Assembly (NCBI RefSeq): GCF_000025185.1
Contig: NC_013720.1
Span: forward strand, 2,914,001-2,978,000
Reading direction: 5' to 3'
Origin: Pirellula staleyi DSM 6068
GTDB lineage: Bacteria > Planctomycetota > Planctomycetia > Pirellulales > Pirellulaceae
Length of the DNA: 64,000 nt
The position numbers and the translations under genes were made by a program. A model generated the notes under the pieces. The model searched no databases. It saw nothing but the letters and a program-made list of their open reading frames with translations, and was not told where the DNA came from. This document shows, one piece after another, positions 18,654 through 28,185 of the stretch (position 1 is the stretch's first letter; every line of letters starts with the position of its first letter).

Positions 18654-19768
18654 CGCTGCGACTCCTTCAGCAAGCGAAACAGTTCGAGCAAGGCCCGCTC
18701 AGCTACCAGCGATTCACGCGCTGCCGGCGCGCTCGCTGCAGTAGTGCGGCGGCGGAGTTCCTCGCTTGTGGTCCGGAGAATTCCCGCCGGGATTGCTTCG
18801 AGCCAACTGTCGTCTTCGGGCGGGGCATGCAGCTGCGAATCGTCGAATCGAGCGAGCAGCAGTTCGCTGGTGCACTTCTCCATGATCGCCGCAAGTTCCG
18901 AGCGAAATTGCGGTGACAAGAGCCCGGCAATTTTGCATTCCAGCAGCGTTGTTTGTGGCGATGGGAGTGCGCGGAGTCGAACGCCGAGCGCTGTCAAATC
19001 GCTCTCGCCGCGTAGCGTCACCTCGATGCTGTGCCACTGAAGTTCCCCCGTTTTTATGGTTTTGATCGAGGGTTTCGCGCCACGCGCTGCGATGTCGACT
19101 AGCAACACGTTGCCACTATCGCGCTCGCCGAAAGCGGTCGGCTCATGCGTGCCGCTATACGCCAGCACTCCGCTAGCGCCAGGCGATTCGACTACCAGTG
19201 TCGAATGCCAGTGGCCGATAGCGAGATAGTCGAGCCCCGCATCGATGGCAGCGGTTTTCGGCATCGGAAAATGATTGTCATCGGACGACACATAGTCGAG
19301 GCTGCCGTGAGCGATGCCGATGCAGATCTCTTCTCGACGTTTGGCATCGATGCTTGTGACCGGATTCTGTTTGCCATGTTTCGCGGTGAGTGGGGCAGGA
19401 AACAGAACTCCCCCCTCCACACTGATCGGCGTGGCATCTTGCAGCAGCGTGACGTGGCGGAGCGATTTCCAAACACGATGTTCCCAGACGGAGCCCGGCA
19501 TCAGCGGATCGTGATTGCCGGGGAGAATGTAAACGCGCCGTGCGCCACTCTCCAGAATCTGAGCGACCTCTTCGACCAGTTTTCGATCGACGGCTGAATC
19601 TTCGAACGTATCCCCCGCGACCAAGAGAAACGGAGCATCCTCGCGCTCCGCCACTTCCATAACGCGCCGCGCGGAAGCGAGTCGAGCGTCGCGCACGCGC
19701 TGCGCTTGCTCACCCGCATGGGCAGCTTTCATTCCGATTTGCCAGTCGGCCGTATGAAGAAATCGCAT
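18650..19768 (-). CDS. SbcD/Mre11-like metallophosphoesterase (DNA repair exonuclease)
   Basis: 372 residues. Two-metal phosphoesterase motifs appear in order: H-T-A-D-W-Q-I-G at the N-terminus, G-D-T-F-E-D, P-G-N-H-D, A-H-G-S-L and G-H-W-H-S. This identifies the SbcD/YhaO/Mre11 exonuclease family. The usual D-x-H of motif I is D-x-Q here. A C-terminal cap of about 150 residues follows. The stop overlaps the start of the SbcC-like ATPase by four bases, the classical sbcD-sbcC arrangement. The pair should form a Mn-dependent nuclease that opens hairpins and trims blocked DNA ends. It lies 87 bases downstream of the AddA-like helicase. Confidence 0.93.
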   Translation of the reverse strand: MRFLHTADWQIGMKAAHAGEQAQRVRDARLASARRVMEVAEREDAPFLLVAGDTFEDSAVDRKLVEEVAQILESGARRVYILPGNHDPLMPGSVWEHRVWKSLRHVTLLQDATPISVEGGVLFPAPLTAKHGKQNPVTSIDAKRREEICIGIAHGSLDYVSSDDNHFPMPKTAAIDAGLDYLAIGHWHSTLVVESPGASGVLAYSGTHEPTAFGERDSGNVLLVDIAARGAKPSIKTIKTGELQWHSIEVTLRGESDLTALGVRLRALPSPQTTLLECKIAGLLSPQFRSELAAIMEKCTSELLLARFDDSQLHAPPEDDSWLEAIPAGILRTTSEELRRRTTAASAPAARESLVAERALLELFRLLKESQR

Positions 19769-19855
19769 GGAGTTGAGTTCTGGGGGATCTAGAAAAAGCA
19801 GTGTATTTCAAGCGTTTAACGGCAGATTTCGGCGTGCAGCTGGAAGGAGAAAACG

Positions 19856-22800
19856 CTAGGCAACGGACTCTATCGTACCGCTTTTGAGGAAGGCGAGGGT
19901 GAGTGTCACTTGCGATTCGGGAAGGTGATAGAGCGACATGATCGCGCGGCGATAAGCGCGGAGCTGAGGGGTGTAGAACGCGACCCGACTCGACAGCTCG
20001 TCGGCATCTTTCCCATGATCGGTCTTGAAGTCGATCACTTCTGCGCCGATAACTTTGCCACCTTGCGACCAGAGCACCACACGGTCGAAGCTACCGGTAA
20101 GCAGCTGTTCTCCATCACGCACCGCGAAAGGATGCTCGCGCAGCAACTGTAGCTCGCCACGATGCTCGGCATAACGCTCGGTCGAGAGTAGTTCGCGGAT
20201 CGCAGGCTGGGCGAGATAACGCCGGAACTCGGCGATCATCGCGTCGAGTTCAGCAGGCTCCGATGAGGCTGCATAATCGCTCGCGCGCAGTGCTTCGTCG
20301 GTCGGAAGTGGCTTGTCGGTCCAGTCGACCAGTTCCATCCAGCCATGGATGAGGGTCCCACGTGCCAGGGCTAAGCGGTCGGAGGTTCCGAGCAGAAAAT
20401 CCATCCGCACTTTCGGGCCACCTTCGAGCTCCGAGGGACTGACGCGATCGACTAAACGTGGCGGAAATGCCGGTTTTTTAGCGATATCGATCGGATCGAT
20501 GGTCGGGATCTCGCTCGCATAATCGTCCGGCACAGTGTCCAAGGTCAGGTCGATGGCTGCATGGTCGGGACGCCAGGTTTCCTCCCCCGTTTCAAACGCC
20601 ACGGAGTTCGGTAGGACTTCGGAAGTGGTCAGCGTCGCCTTGAGGAGCCCTGCATAGTCGCGTTTGAGTGTGCCGGTCTTCGTGGGTGGATCGACCACCA
20701 TGTACATCGCATGAATCGCGCGGGTCATGGCGACGTACATCACGCAGAGCGACTCGGTGACCGCAGCATCGGTGTGGGTTTGAAAAAGTTCGACGAGCGA
20801 CTTCCCCAGTTGTTGCTGCGTTTGCTTATTCGCATAACGACAGACGGTGTCGACCGGACCATAGGGTGAGCTTCGACCGGTGACGAACATTGGGACTTGA
20901 CCGGTGAGGCTTTCGTCGAGTTCAGGAAGCACGACCAGATCGAATTCGAGTCCTTTGGCTTGATGCACCGTCATCACACGGACCTTCGCGGCAGCTGGAT
21001 CGCTCACGCGGCGGGTCTCGATGATTTCGATCAATCGCTCGATCCGGAGTGACGGATTGTTGCCGAGTTGATAGGCCATTTCGACCAGTTGACCGAGGCG
21101 TGCTTCGTCGCGCGGCTGACAATGTGGCGCGAGTATGCGGGCCCAAGCGAGCACCACCTTGCCGTAGCCTTGCTCGAGCAAATCGCGGCGAATTCGAGCG
21201 GAAATCTCCGCCGCGAGGCTAGTATCATCAAATTGATCGGCATCGAAACCGAGCGCATGTCCCAGGGGCGAATGGGCCAGATGAAATCGCGCTACGCTGT
21301 CGGCCGGATGTTCTGCGAGTCGCAGCGCCGAGAGAATAATCTCGACCGGGGCCGAGTCGCAAAGTGCGTTGCCACCTTCTTCGCTCGCGCGGACACTCCG
21401 CTGTCGCAAAAGCAGCATCATCTCGGCGACCGTATCGTTTTTGCGAACGAGCACACCAAGCGAGCGGGTGGGATGCGCGGCTGCAAGCTGCGCGATCAGA
21501 TTGGCGGCGTACTGCAGGCGGAGTCGTTTTTGCGTCTCCCCTTCATCAGCAGCTGGCGCGACATGCAGCGCAACATAGCCGCTCAACTCTTTCTTCGCGG
21601 TGCTGTGCTGAGGAAACGTCGTTTGCCATTTCTTCACTGCCTCCGAGGCGTTCTCGAGAGAGGTGTGCTGCAGCAGATTTTTGAAGACCAGATTCACGCA
21701 GTCGATCACTGGCTGCGAACAGCGGTAGCTGGTGGCGAGTTCTTCCGACGCAATTTCGGGAAGCTGTTCTTGCACAGCGGCGAAGATCGAAGCGAGTCCG
21801 CCGCGCCAGCCGTAGATCGCTTGCTTGACGTCTCCCACGCAGAGCAGCGTCGAAGCTGGATGTGTAGCGAGCATCTGGGTGGCGATCGGCAGCAGCACGC
21901 GCCACTGCGTGAGGGAGGTGTCTTGGAATTCATCGAGCAGCAAATGCTCGATGCGCGTGCCGAGTCGCGAAGTCGATTGGGCCAGTTTGCTCGAATCGAG
22001 TCCGGCAGCTAGTTGCTGAGTCACATCATCGAATCGCAAGCTCCGATGCTCGCGCTGCAGCCGCTGATAGACGCCAGCAAAATGGTCGAGCAATTGCCAA
22101 GTCGCTTCGGTTTGCATCGCCACTTGATGCACCAGCTGCGAAGCGGCGTGCTGAATCAGTGTGCGATAGATAGCGATGATGGGGGGCGGAATCTCTTTGC
22201 CATAAAACTTGTCTTCACCAGCGGCTAGCTTCGAGGGAATTCCTTTCTCGAGGAAGAGTTTGAAATCTTCCGCCTCGATGGCGGCGATGCTTTCAACGCG
22301 CGACTTGTCGAAGCGTTTGTCGGTCATCGGGAATTCGCTGAGGCAATCGATGGCCGCCTCAACATCGCTGTGCGAAACGCGTGCAAGTGCGGGAATCTTT
22401 TGCCAGGCATCTCTCGATGTTTCGCGGTAAAGCGAGTAGAGCGAATTGACAGTGTCGAGCACCAGATCGCTGACACCGCGGCGTGCTTCTCCTTTGAAGA
22501 GCAGGTTGACGAGCGTGAGGAGATCGCTGGTTTTTTCGGTGTCGAGAACTGCTTCGATGGCGTCGCGGCGCATTCGCAGGTCTTCTTCGTACTCGCAGAT
22601 CGACCAGCCCAGCGGCAAGCTCAGTTCGAGCGCGAGCGACGTGGCGATGCGAGCAAAGAAGCTGTCGAGAGTTCCGACCTGCAGCGCGTCGAGTTGACTC
22701 AGGATCGAGGTGAGCAGCTCTTGGCACTTGGTGACGGTGAGCTGAGGACGCGCGATCGCAGCAGCAAGTTGCTGACATGCCTCGTCGGTGAGTGCTGCTT

Positions 22801-23005
22801 GGGCAAGTCGCAACAGAATGCGGTCGAAAATTTCCCCGGCAGCTTTGCGCGTGAAGGTGGTCGCCAGGATGTTTCGCGGTGGCACACCGTCGACCAGCAG
22901 TTGCAGATAGTGGCCGGTGAGTCGATAGGTTTTGCCGGTCCCAGCGCTCGCGCGAATCACGACCCGCGCTGGACTGGGTGACTTGGTGGCGAGTGTCTTA
23001 CTCAT
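19856..23005 (-). CDS. AddA/RecB-like UvrD-family helicase-nuclease
   Basis: 1049 residues from the ATG at 23005 (much longer in-frame upstream codons overlap the previous gene and have no domain). SF1A helicase: Walker A A-S-A-G-T-G-K-T at 19-26, Q-like and motif Ia (T-T-F-T-R-K-A-A), Walker B L-L-L-D-E-F-Q-D-T near 355-362, and motif V V-M-T-V-H-Q-A-K-G-L-E-F-D near 676-690. The C-terminal 200 residues are a PD-(D/E)XK nuclease with G-S-F-D-R-V and E-V-I-D-F-K-T-D (near 970-1000), as in AddA and RecB. The start overlaps the end of the nuclease-like gene upstream by eight bases. Together they should form an AddAB-type machine that resects double-strand breaks for RecA. Confidence 0.93.
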   Translation of the reverse strand: MSKTLATKSPSPARVVIRASAGTGKTYRLTGHYLQLLVDGVPPRNILATTFTRKAAGEIFDRILLRLAQAALTDEACQQLAAAIARPQLTVTKCQELLTSILSQLDALQVGTLDSFFARIATSLALELSLPLGWSICEYEEDLRMRRDAIEAVLDTEKTSDLLTLVNLLFKGEARRGVSDLVLDTVNSLYSLYRETSRDAWQKIPALARVSHSDVEAAIDCLSEFPMTDKRFDKSRVESIAAIEAEDFKLFLEKGIPSKLAAGEDKFYGKEIPPPIIAIYRTLIQHAASQLVHQVAMQTEATWQLLDHFAGVYQRLQREHRSLRFDDVTQQLAAGLDSSKLAQSTSRLGTRIEHLLLDEFQDTSLTQWRVLLPIATQMLATHPASTLLCVGDVKQAIYGWRGGLASIFAAVQEQLPEIASEELATSYRCSQPVIDCVNLVFKNLLQHTSLENASEAVKKWQTTFPQHSTAKKELSGYVALHVAPAADEGETQKRLRLQYAANLIAQLAAAHPTRSLGVLVRKNDTVAEMMLLLRQRSVRASEEGGNALCDSAPVEIILSALRLAEHPADSVARFHLAHSPLGHALGFDADQFDDTSLAAEISARIRRDLLEQGYGKVVLAWARILAPHCQPRDEARLGQLVEMAYQLGNNPSLRIERLIEIIETRRVSDPAAAKVRVMTVHQAKGLEFDLVVLPELDESLTGQVPMFVTGRSSPYGPVDTVCRYANKQTQQQLGKSLVELFQTHTDAAVTESLCVMYVAMTRAIHAMYMVVDPPTKTGTLKRDYAGLLKATLTTSEVLPNSVAFETGEETWRPDHAAIDLTLDTVPDDYASEIPTIDPIDIAKKPAFPPRLVDRVSPSELEGGPKVRMDFLLGTSDRLALARGTLIHGWMELVDWTDKPLPTDEALRASDYAASSEPAELDAMIAEFRRYLAQPAIRELLSTERYAEHRGELQLLREHPFAVRDGEQLLTGSFDRVVLWSQGGKVIGAEVIDFKTDHGKDADELSSRVAFYTPQLRAYRRAIMSLYHLPESQVTLTLAFLKSGTIESVA

Positions 23006-25901
23006 CGAACGACTCCTCGCTCTTCTCGGGGCGCCACGGCAGCAGCAAGCGGTCCTGACAGATCGCCTGAAATTCTTCGTCGAGTTTGGCGGCCGAAGAT
23101 TTCGGTGGCCAGAAGACACGCTCGCGAATCGCGCGCACCACATCGGCTGCAGCAGCATCGGCCGATTCGAGTTCTTCTTTGGTCCACGTTTCTTGATGAT
23201 CCCCGGTGTTTTCGAGCGATTTGGGGAGTTGGATATAGCCGAGCTGAAGCTGGCGGTGCGAAGTGTCAGCGCTCTCTTTGGCTGCAGCGGGGAGGAGATG
23301 CCGGTAGAGAGGGAGCTGCAAATCGACCCACTCTCCCGACTGCGGTTTGCGATGGGCTGCCTTGGGAGCATTCGGGGTGTCGGCCGTTTTGTAGTCGAGC
23401 ACGGCGAGCGTTTGCGTATCGTCGTGACGATCGATGCGGTCGATCCGGCCGCGCAAGATGACCGGCTTGTCGTCGATCGTCATGGTGCCAGTCAGCTGCT
23501 TGTCGAGGTCTTCGGTGTAGACGATGCGCCAACCTGTGGCGGTGCGAGCAGCTTGCCATTTCGCAAACGCTTGCAGTCGCGAGCGAATCTGCTCGACTTG
23601 CACACGCACTGCGGCGCGACAAGCTCGTTCACCGAGTCGCGCACTCACGATTCCTTGCAGCGAAGCGGCTAAAAAATCGAAAATGTCGGTGGAATGCGTA
23701 CTGTCGCGGACTTCATCGGAGCGGCCGAACGACTGCAGCACATCGTGAATCAGTGAGCCAAAACCACGCGGCTCGAGTTCATCGGCAGCATCGTTCATGC
23801 TCGACAGCCGCAGCACATGTCGGAGGTAAAAACGATAGGGACAAGCGAGGTAGGCTTTGAACTGCGAGACCGAAAAATTGTCTTCAATCGGGAGGCTGGT
23901 GTCGGGAAGCGGGATTTGAAATCCTGATGAAAGACGCGTCAGCTGCGGCGCGAGCGCGATGCGGCGCGTGGGAGTAGCTGGTAGCGCTGAAAACAGCTGC
24001 ACACCGCGCCGGGCTGCTTCGAGAGGCTCGGTGGCGAAGAGCAAGCGACTCGGTGCGAGCGGATTTTTTTCGACGTCGCGGTGGGCCACCACCAGGAGCA
24101 GTTCTGCTTTGCTCTCGGCCAGCATAAAGAGAGCGAAAGCATCGCGAGCCACGCGACGCTTTGCATCTTGAATGCCAAGGGTCGTCCGGAGCTCACTCGA
24201 AAGGAACATCGCCGAGCCTTCACCCGCCGGGATATACCCTTCGTTAAACGTGGTGATGATCGCCGCGCGGGCATCGTCGAGCGGCAGTTCGAGCCAGCCG
24301 AGCAGTTCGATCGCGCCCGCTTCTGCTGGGGGTGGAATGTTGCTGCGAAGCACAGGGGAAACAAGCAAATCGATCGCTGCGGAAAGTGAGACCGCCGGGC
24401 TTAATTTCGCAGGAACTTTCGCCGGCGCATCGAGTGCGCCAGCGAGCATCGAAGTGGCTTCGAGCAGCATCCGATCGCGCGGAATTCGGCGATCGAGCTG
24501 ACGCCCGTGATAGACCTCGAGCAAGATCGCGCGAAGTGCTTCGCCCCAGCGGGCCAGGGGCTGTTTGCTCGTTCGCAGTGGCGCGATGAGACGATGCACT
24601 AGGTCGACTGTGGTCTTCACGCTACGAGCGACCGACCGCGTACGACGACGATGGGCTGCTGACGATGGCGAGAGTCCTTCGGGAATCGTTGTCGAAGCTT
24701 CGCGCGCGAGGAGTTCTTCATCGAGTCGCGCGCTGTAATGCTCGCCGTAGTATTCATCGAGAGCAGCCACGGGATCGACATCGAGCGCTCCATCGGCAGC
24801 ACTTTTGCGCTCGATCCAGTCGTGCAGATCGGGGTGTCGCACCAGGCTCGCTAGTTCGTCGTAGCGCTCACGAAGCACGTAGGCTACGATCGCATCGAGC
24901 AGCAAACTGGGGAGCGTTTGTCCCACCGTCGTTCCGCTGAACGCTCGCGATTTGATGCCCGATTGCTCGAGTTCTCGCTCTAGCTGCGACACGATCGCTT
25001 CGTCGGGAACACCGATCGCAATTTCGTCGCTGTGATACTTGCCGCCCAGCGCGCGCAGCCAATCGGCTACCGCAGCTGCTTGATCGGCGGGGCCATCGAC
25101 GCGCGTGTAATGCTCTTGGGTGATCGGCAAATGTCGCGTCGCCCACGCTTCGGAAATAAGACATCCATCGAGATCGAAGGTGTCGGCGAGAGAGGCATCG
25201 ACCGGTAAGAGAGCAATGGCTTGGGTATCGATCAGCTGCAGCATCTTGCGCACGGTGCGAGTCAGGTCGACAGTGCCGATCAGCAGCACGGTGCTGCGCA
25301 AATGGAGTTCGTTTTTTTCGATCGCGACGAGTCGGGCCGTTTGTGCATCCCACAGATGAGCATCGTCGAGTTCTTTCCAGTAAGCAGCCTGGATTTCCGA
25401 AAGGACACGCCAGCGCGGGACATCGGCCCACGAGTTCGACCCCTCGAGCGCTTTCACCACATCGGCAAAGGCGAGTTTTTCGGCGGCCAGTTCGTTGTGG
25501 AGTAAGCGTAGTGCCGACGCGAGCGAGAGCCAGCTATCGAGATCGCTCGTGGGGGGCGGATTGGGAATCAGATCGTGAAGTTTCGCAGCGGGACAAGTGG
25601 CGAGCGCTTTGGCCCACGCGAGTTGCTGCGTCAGATCGGTCGCGAACGGTCGTTTCGGAGTGTAGAGCAGTTCGGGGAGTCGACCTTCGGTGGTGATCTG
25701 CGGCGGCGTGAGCGTGAGCTTCTCGTTTTCGGCATGCAGTACGAGGAGTTCGAGCAGACGCCGCCCCGCTCGGCTGCCGGGAACAACGCACAAAAAGTTG
25801 CTCAGGTCCCATGTGGTTCCTGCGATCGAGGCGCGCAGAAACGCCACCACTTGATGCAGGTGTGGTTGTTTCGAGCCCAAAAATTGGCGGTCGATCGGCA
25901 T
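22998..25901 (-). CDS. AddB-like PD-(D/E)XK nuclease subunit
   Basis: 967 residues from the ATG at 25901 (GAGGACGG just upstream); a GTG at 25961 is an alternative. The N-terminus has C-V-V-P-G-S-R-A-G-R-R where helicase-competent proteins have Walker A, so ATP binding is probably lost, as in AddB's non-motor role. The C-terminal third is a PD-(D/E)XK nuclease: A-Y-L-A-C-P-Y-R-F-Y-L-R-H, then F-G-S-L-I-H-D-V-L, I-L-R-G-R-I-D-R-I-D and A-V-L-D-Y-K-T-A. The C-P-Y-R-F-Y cysteine suggests the AddB iron-sulfur staple, but only one further cysteine (A-I-C-Q-D) is near the C-terminus, so a complete four-Cys cluster is doubtful. First gene of the five-gene operon; a 17-bp dyad lies upstream at 26017. 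Confidence 0.88.
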   Translation of the reverse strand: MPIDRQFLGSKQPHLHQVVAFLRASIAGTTWDLSNFLCVVPGSRAGRRLLELLVLHAENEKLTLTPPQITTEGRLPELLYTPKRPFATDLTQQLAWAKALATCPAAKLHDLIPNPPPTSDLDSWLSLASALRLLHNELAAEKLAFADVVKALEGSNSWADVPRWRVLSEIQAAYWKELDDAHLWDAQTARLVAIEKNELHLRSTVLLIGTVDLTRTVRKMLQLIDTQAIALLPVDASLADTFDLDGCLISEAWATRHLPITQEHYTRVDGPADQAAAVADWLRALGGKYHSDEIAIGVPDEAIVSQLERELEQSGIKSRAFSGTTVGQTLPSLLLDAIVAYVLRERYDELASLVRHPDLHDWIERKSAADGALDVDPVAALDEYYGEHYSARLDEELLAREASTTIPEGLSPSSAAHRRRTRSVARSVKTTVDLVHRLIAPLRTSKQPLARWGEALRAILLEVYHGRQLDRRIPRDRMLLEATSMLAGALDAPAKVPAKLSPAVSLSAAIDLLVSPVLRSNIPPPAEAGAIELLGWLELPLDDARAAIITTFNEGYIPAGEGSAMFLSSELRTTLGIQDAKRRVARDAFALFMLAESKAELLLVVAHRDVEKNPLAPSRLLFATEPLEAARRGVQLFSALPATPTRRIALAPQLTRLSSGFQIPLPDTSLPIEDNFSVSQFKAYLACPYRFYLRHVLRLSSMNDAADELEPRGFGSLIHDVLQSFGRSDEVRDSTHSTDIFDFLAASLQGIVSARLGERACRAAVRVQVEQIRSRLQAFAKWQAARTATGWRIVYTEDLDKQLTGTMTIDDKPVILRGRIDRIDRHDDTQTLAVLDYKTADTPNAPKAAHRKPQSGEWVDLQLPLYRHLLPAAAKESADTSHRQLQLGYIQLPKSLENTGDHQETWTKEELESADAAAADVVRAIRERVFWPPKSSAAKLDEEFQAICQDRLLLPWRPEKSEESFDE

Positions 25902-26016
25902 CCGTCCTCGGCCCTGTTGCGAAATCGAAGTCTGCCATCGGCTGTGCGCCGTGGTCGCCACGATAGCAGAGTGATAGCGGCGTCCAAGGTGCCTACGAAA
26001 AAGGTGGCCTCAGGTT

Positions 26017-26033
26017 GTGACACGTTTGGTCAC
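26017..26033. promoter_or_regulatory. Dyad GTGACACGTTTGGTCAC, candidate operator
   Basis: A 17-bp sequence with inverted GTGAC/GTCAC arms, located 116 bases upstream of the AddB-like start and 30 bases from the parvulin terminator. The same 17-mer with one change (T to C at position 10) occurs at 62116-62132 in another intergenic region. Two near-identical dyads in two non-coding regions suggest a binding site, but the cognate protein is unknown. Confidence 0.45.
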
Positions 26034-26055
26034 TCGGAGCAAAATTTTCCCAAGA

Positions 26056-26098
26056 AAACGAAAAAGCCCCGCATGCAGTGTTCGGCATGCGGGGCTTT
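26056..26098 (-). terminator. Rho-independent terminator of the parvulin gene
   Basis: On the minus strand AAAGCCCCGCATGC (26098-26085) pairs perfectly over 14 bp with GCATGCGGGGCTTT (26076-26063), followed by TT, CG and TTTT. It starts 47 bases after the parvulin gene stop at 26146. Confidence 0.93.
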
Positions 26099-26145
26099 CG
26101 GTTGGTTATCGAGGGCCCACGAACTATCGCGAGGCTATCAGCTCG

Positions 26146-28185
26146 TTAGCGAGGGGCTGTGGCCGAGGCAGGAGCAACGCGGGTGGCGTTGTTGGCGGCA
26201 GCAGGTCCACCGGCAGGAGCGATTGCTGGAAGCTGCCCCACTTTGCTGGTCCGGCCACTTTGCGACGTACCGGCGAGGAAGTTGTCGATTTGAGCCGAGG
26301 CGACCGTGTTGTCGAACTCGGAATTCATCAGGATGCGGAGCTTCTTCTCTTGGATGTCGGCCACCAGCTCGTCCTTCACCGTGGCGAAGTCGGCTTTCAC
26401 TGGGCTGGTGCGACCGAGGCAGCGAAGAATGATGTACTGATCACCCACGGCGATCAGACCCGAGAGTTCGCCCGCCTTCAGTTTGAACGCTTCTTCTTCG
26501 ATGGCAGCACCGCCACCGTAGCGACGAATCGGAGGAACTTGACCACCGTTGCTACGCGACGAAGGTTCGACCGAGTATTGGCGAGCGAGTTCCGCAAAAA
26601 AGTCGTTGGTGGGATTGGCGCGAGCCATTTCCCAAACCTTTTGGGCCTGGCGTTGATCGGTGAGAACGCAAGCGAGCACTTCCACCCGAGGACCGTAGTT
26701 CGATTCGTAACCCTTTTGCAGGTCTTCTTCGGTCACTTCGACACGATTGCCCACCAGCTTCTTGAGCGCCACCGAAGGCCAAACAGCATCGCGAATGTAG
26801 AGGTCGGGAGTCGCTCCCTGCTCATCAATCACGGTCTTCATCCAGCGTTCGACATCGGGCGTTTGATCGGCTTTCACGAAACCGAACGAAGCTGCAGCGC
26901 GAGCCACTTCGGCATCGATATCTTGCTGCGTGATCACCAGCTTCCGTTTGGCCAGTTGTTGCTCGAGCAGCTTGCGATTGATTTCCCCTTCGAGCACCGA
27001 TTCGCCATTGCGGGAGATGCATTCTTCGGAAAGTTGCAGCATGCTGACCGGGCGACCGTTGATGGTCGCGGCAACCCCTGGCATTGCTTTTTGCTTTGCA
27101 GGATCTTCAAACACGTTGACGACCTGAGCCGACTTACGCATGTTCTCGAAGAACTGGGCAGCCGACACGCGGAGCTTGTTTTCGCGAAGTTTATCCGTGA
27201 GACGTTCCTGCTGAGCAGGGATGTGCTGCGGAGCGAGCACCATGCGAGGGACTTGCTCGTCGCACAGCAGAATGTAGTAGAGGTTGGCCACTTTAATGAC
27301 GCTCGAGAGTTCGCCCGGTTTCAGCGAGAAGGCGATTTGTTCGAGAGTGGGGTCGCCCGTGTGCATCCGAATTGGTGGGATCACGCCGCGAGCCGAGGCA
27401 ACTGCAGGATCTTCGCAATATTGCTTCGCCAGATCGCCGAACGATTCGGGTTTGGCAGCAGCAGCGGCGAGAACTTGATCGGCCTTCTCTTTCGAGCTGA
27501 CGGCGATCATGCGAGCGCGAACTTTCGGACCAAATTCCGACTCGAACGCCATTTTGAGTTCTTCGGGGGTGACCTGAATTTTGTCAGCCACCAAACGTCG
27601 CAGGGCAATCATCTGCCACACCACCGTGGTGCGATACTCTTGTTCGCTAAAGCCGCGCTCTTCACGCAGCAGTTGCAGCCAGCGATCGCGGGGGAGACCA
27701 AACTTGTTGGCGATGCGATCGACTTCGTCGTCGACATCTTGTTCGGTGATCACGATGTTTTGAGCGGCACAGGCATCGAGGATCAGCTGACGATTGAGCA
27801 TGCTCTCGAGCACTTCGTTCCCGAAGCGACGCATGCATTCGCGGCCAAGATCGGTGCGGGTGATCTGCTCGCCGTTTACCACGGCCATCACCTGCAGCGT
27901 CTTTTTGCTAGGGGCGACCATCGTGGGGGGCGATGTGCGCGAGGCTGTTTGAGCAGCGGGCTGACCAGCAGGTGCTGCCGGGCGGGCTGTGGGCTGCGCT
28001 GCTGGAGCTGCGGGGCGAGCGACCGGACGAGCCGGGGCTTGAGCCGTGGCGGTGCTCATGGGGATCTGGCGAATCGCCACACCGGCAGCGATTACCATGG
28101 CCGCCGGAATGCCCCAGCGGAGAAGTCGTGCGGCACGCGAGGGCGAGCCAACCGAATTTTGAGTCGAGGATTCCGTTCCAGTCAT
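26146..28185 (-). CDS. Membrane-anchored foldase with two SurA/PpiC-type parvulin modules
   Basis: 679 residues from the ATG at 28185, chosen for GGAGAG seven bases upstream and because the protein then has a short cytoplasmic head, one membrane helix (about 24-40) and an Ala/Pro-rich linker. Two homologous modules follow. Each starts with a SurA-like N-terminal helical domain (V-N-G-E-Q-I-T and I-N-G-R-P-V-S starts; L-N-R-Q-L-I-L and I-N-R-K-L-L-E). Each then has a PpiC-like domain (F-G-D-L-A-K-Q-Y-C-E-D and F-F-A-E-L-A-R-Q-Y-S-V-E; F-S-L-K-P-G-E-L-S and F-K-L-K-A-G-E-L-S). The gene is thus an internal duplication. It should act on proteins outside the cytoplasmic membrane as a prolyl isomerase or chaperone. 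Confidence 0.9.
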   Translation of the reverse strand: MTGTESSTQNSVGSPSRAARLLRWGIPAAMVIAAGVAIRQIPMSTATAQAPARPVARPAAPAAQPTARPAAPAGQPAAQTASRTSPPTMVAPSKKTLQVMAVVNGEQITRTDLGRECMRRFGNEVLESMLNRQLILDACAAQNIVITEQDVDDEVDRIANKFGLPRDRWLQLLREERGFSEQEYRTTVVWQMIALRRLVADKIQVTPEELKMAFESEFGPKVRARMIAVSSKEKADQVLAAAAAKPESFGDLAKQYCEDPAVASARGVIPPIRMHTGDPTLEQIAFSLKPGELSSVIKVANLYYILLCDEQVPRMVLAPQHIPAQQERLTDKLRENKLRVSAAQFFENMRKSAQVVNVFEDPAKQKAMPGVAATINGRPVSMLQLSEECISRNGESVLEGEINRKLLEQQLAKRKLVITQQDIDAEVARAAASFGFVKADQTPDVERWMKTVIDEQGATPDLYIRDAVWPSVALKKLVGNRVEVTEEDLQKGYESNYGPRVEVLACVLTDQRQAQKVWEMARANPTNDFFAELARQYSVEPSSRSNGGQVPPIRRYGGGAAIEEEAFKLKAGELSGLIAVGDQYIILRCLGRTSPVKADFATVKDELVADIQEKKLRILMNSEFDNTVASAQIDNFLAGTSQSGRTSKVGQLPAIAPAGGPAAANNATRVAPASATAPR

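Noticed and set aside
26017-26033. CRP/FNR-type site (TGTGA-N6-TCACA)
   Set aside because: The arms are separated by seven bases between GTGAC and GTCAC, so the spacing does not fit N6. No established consensus could be assigned.
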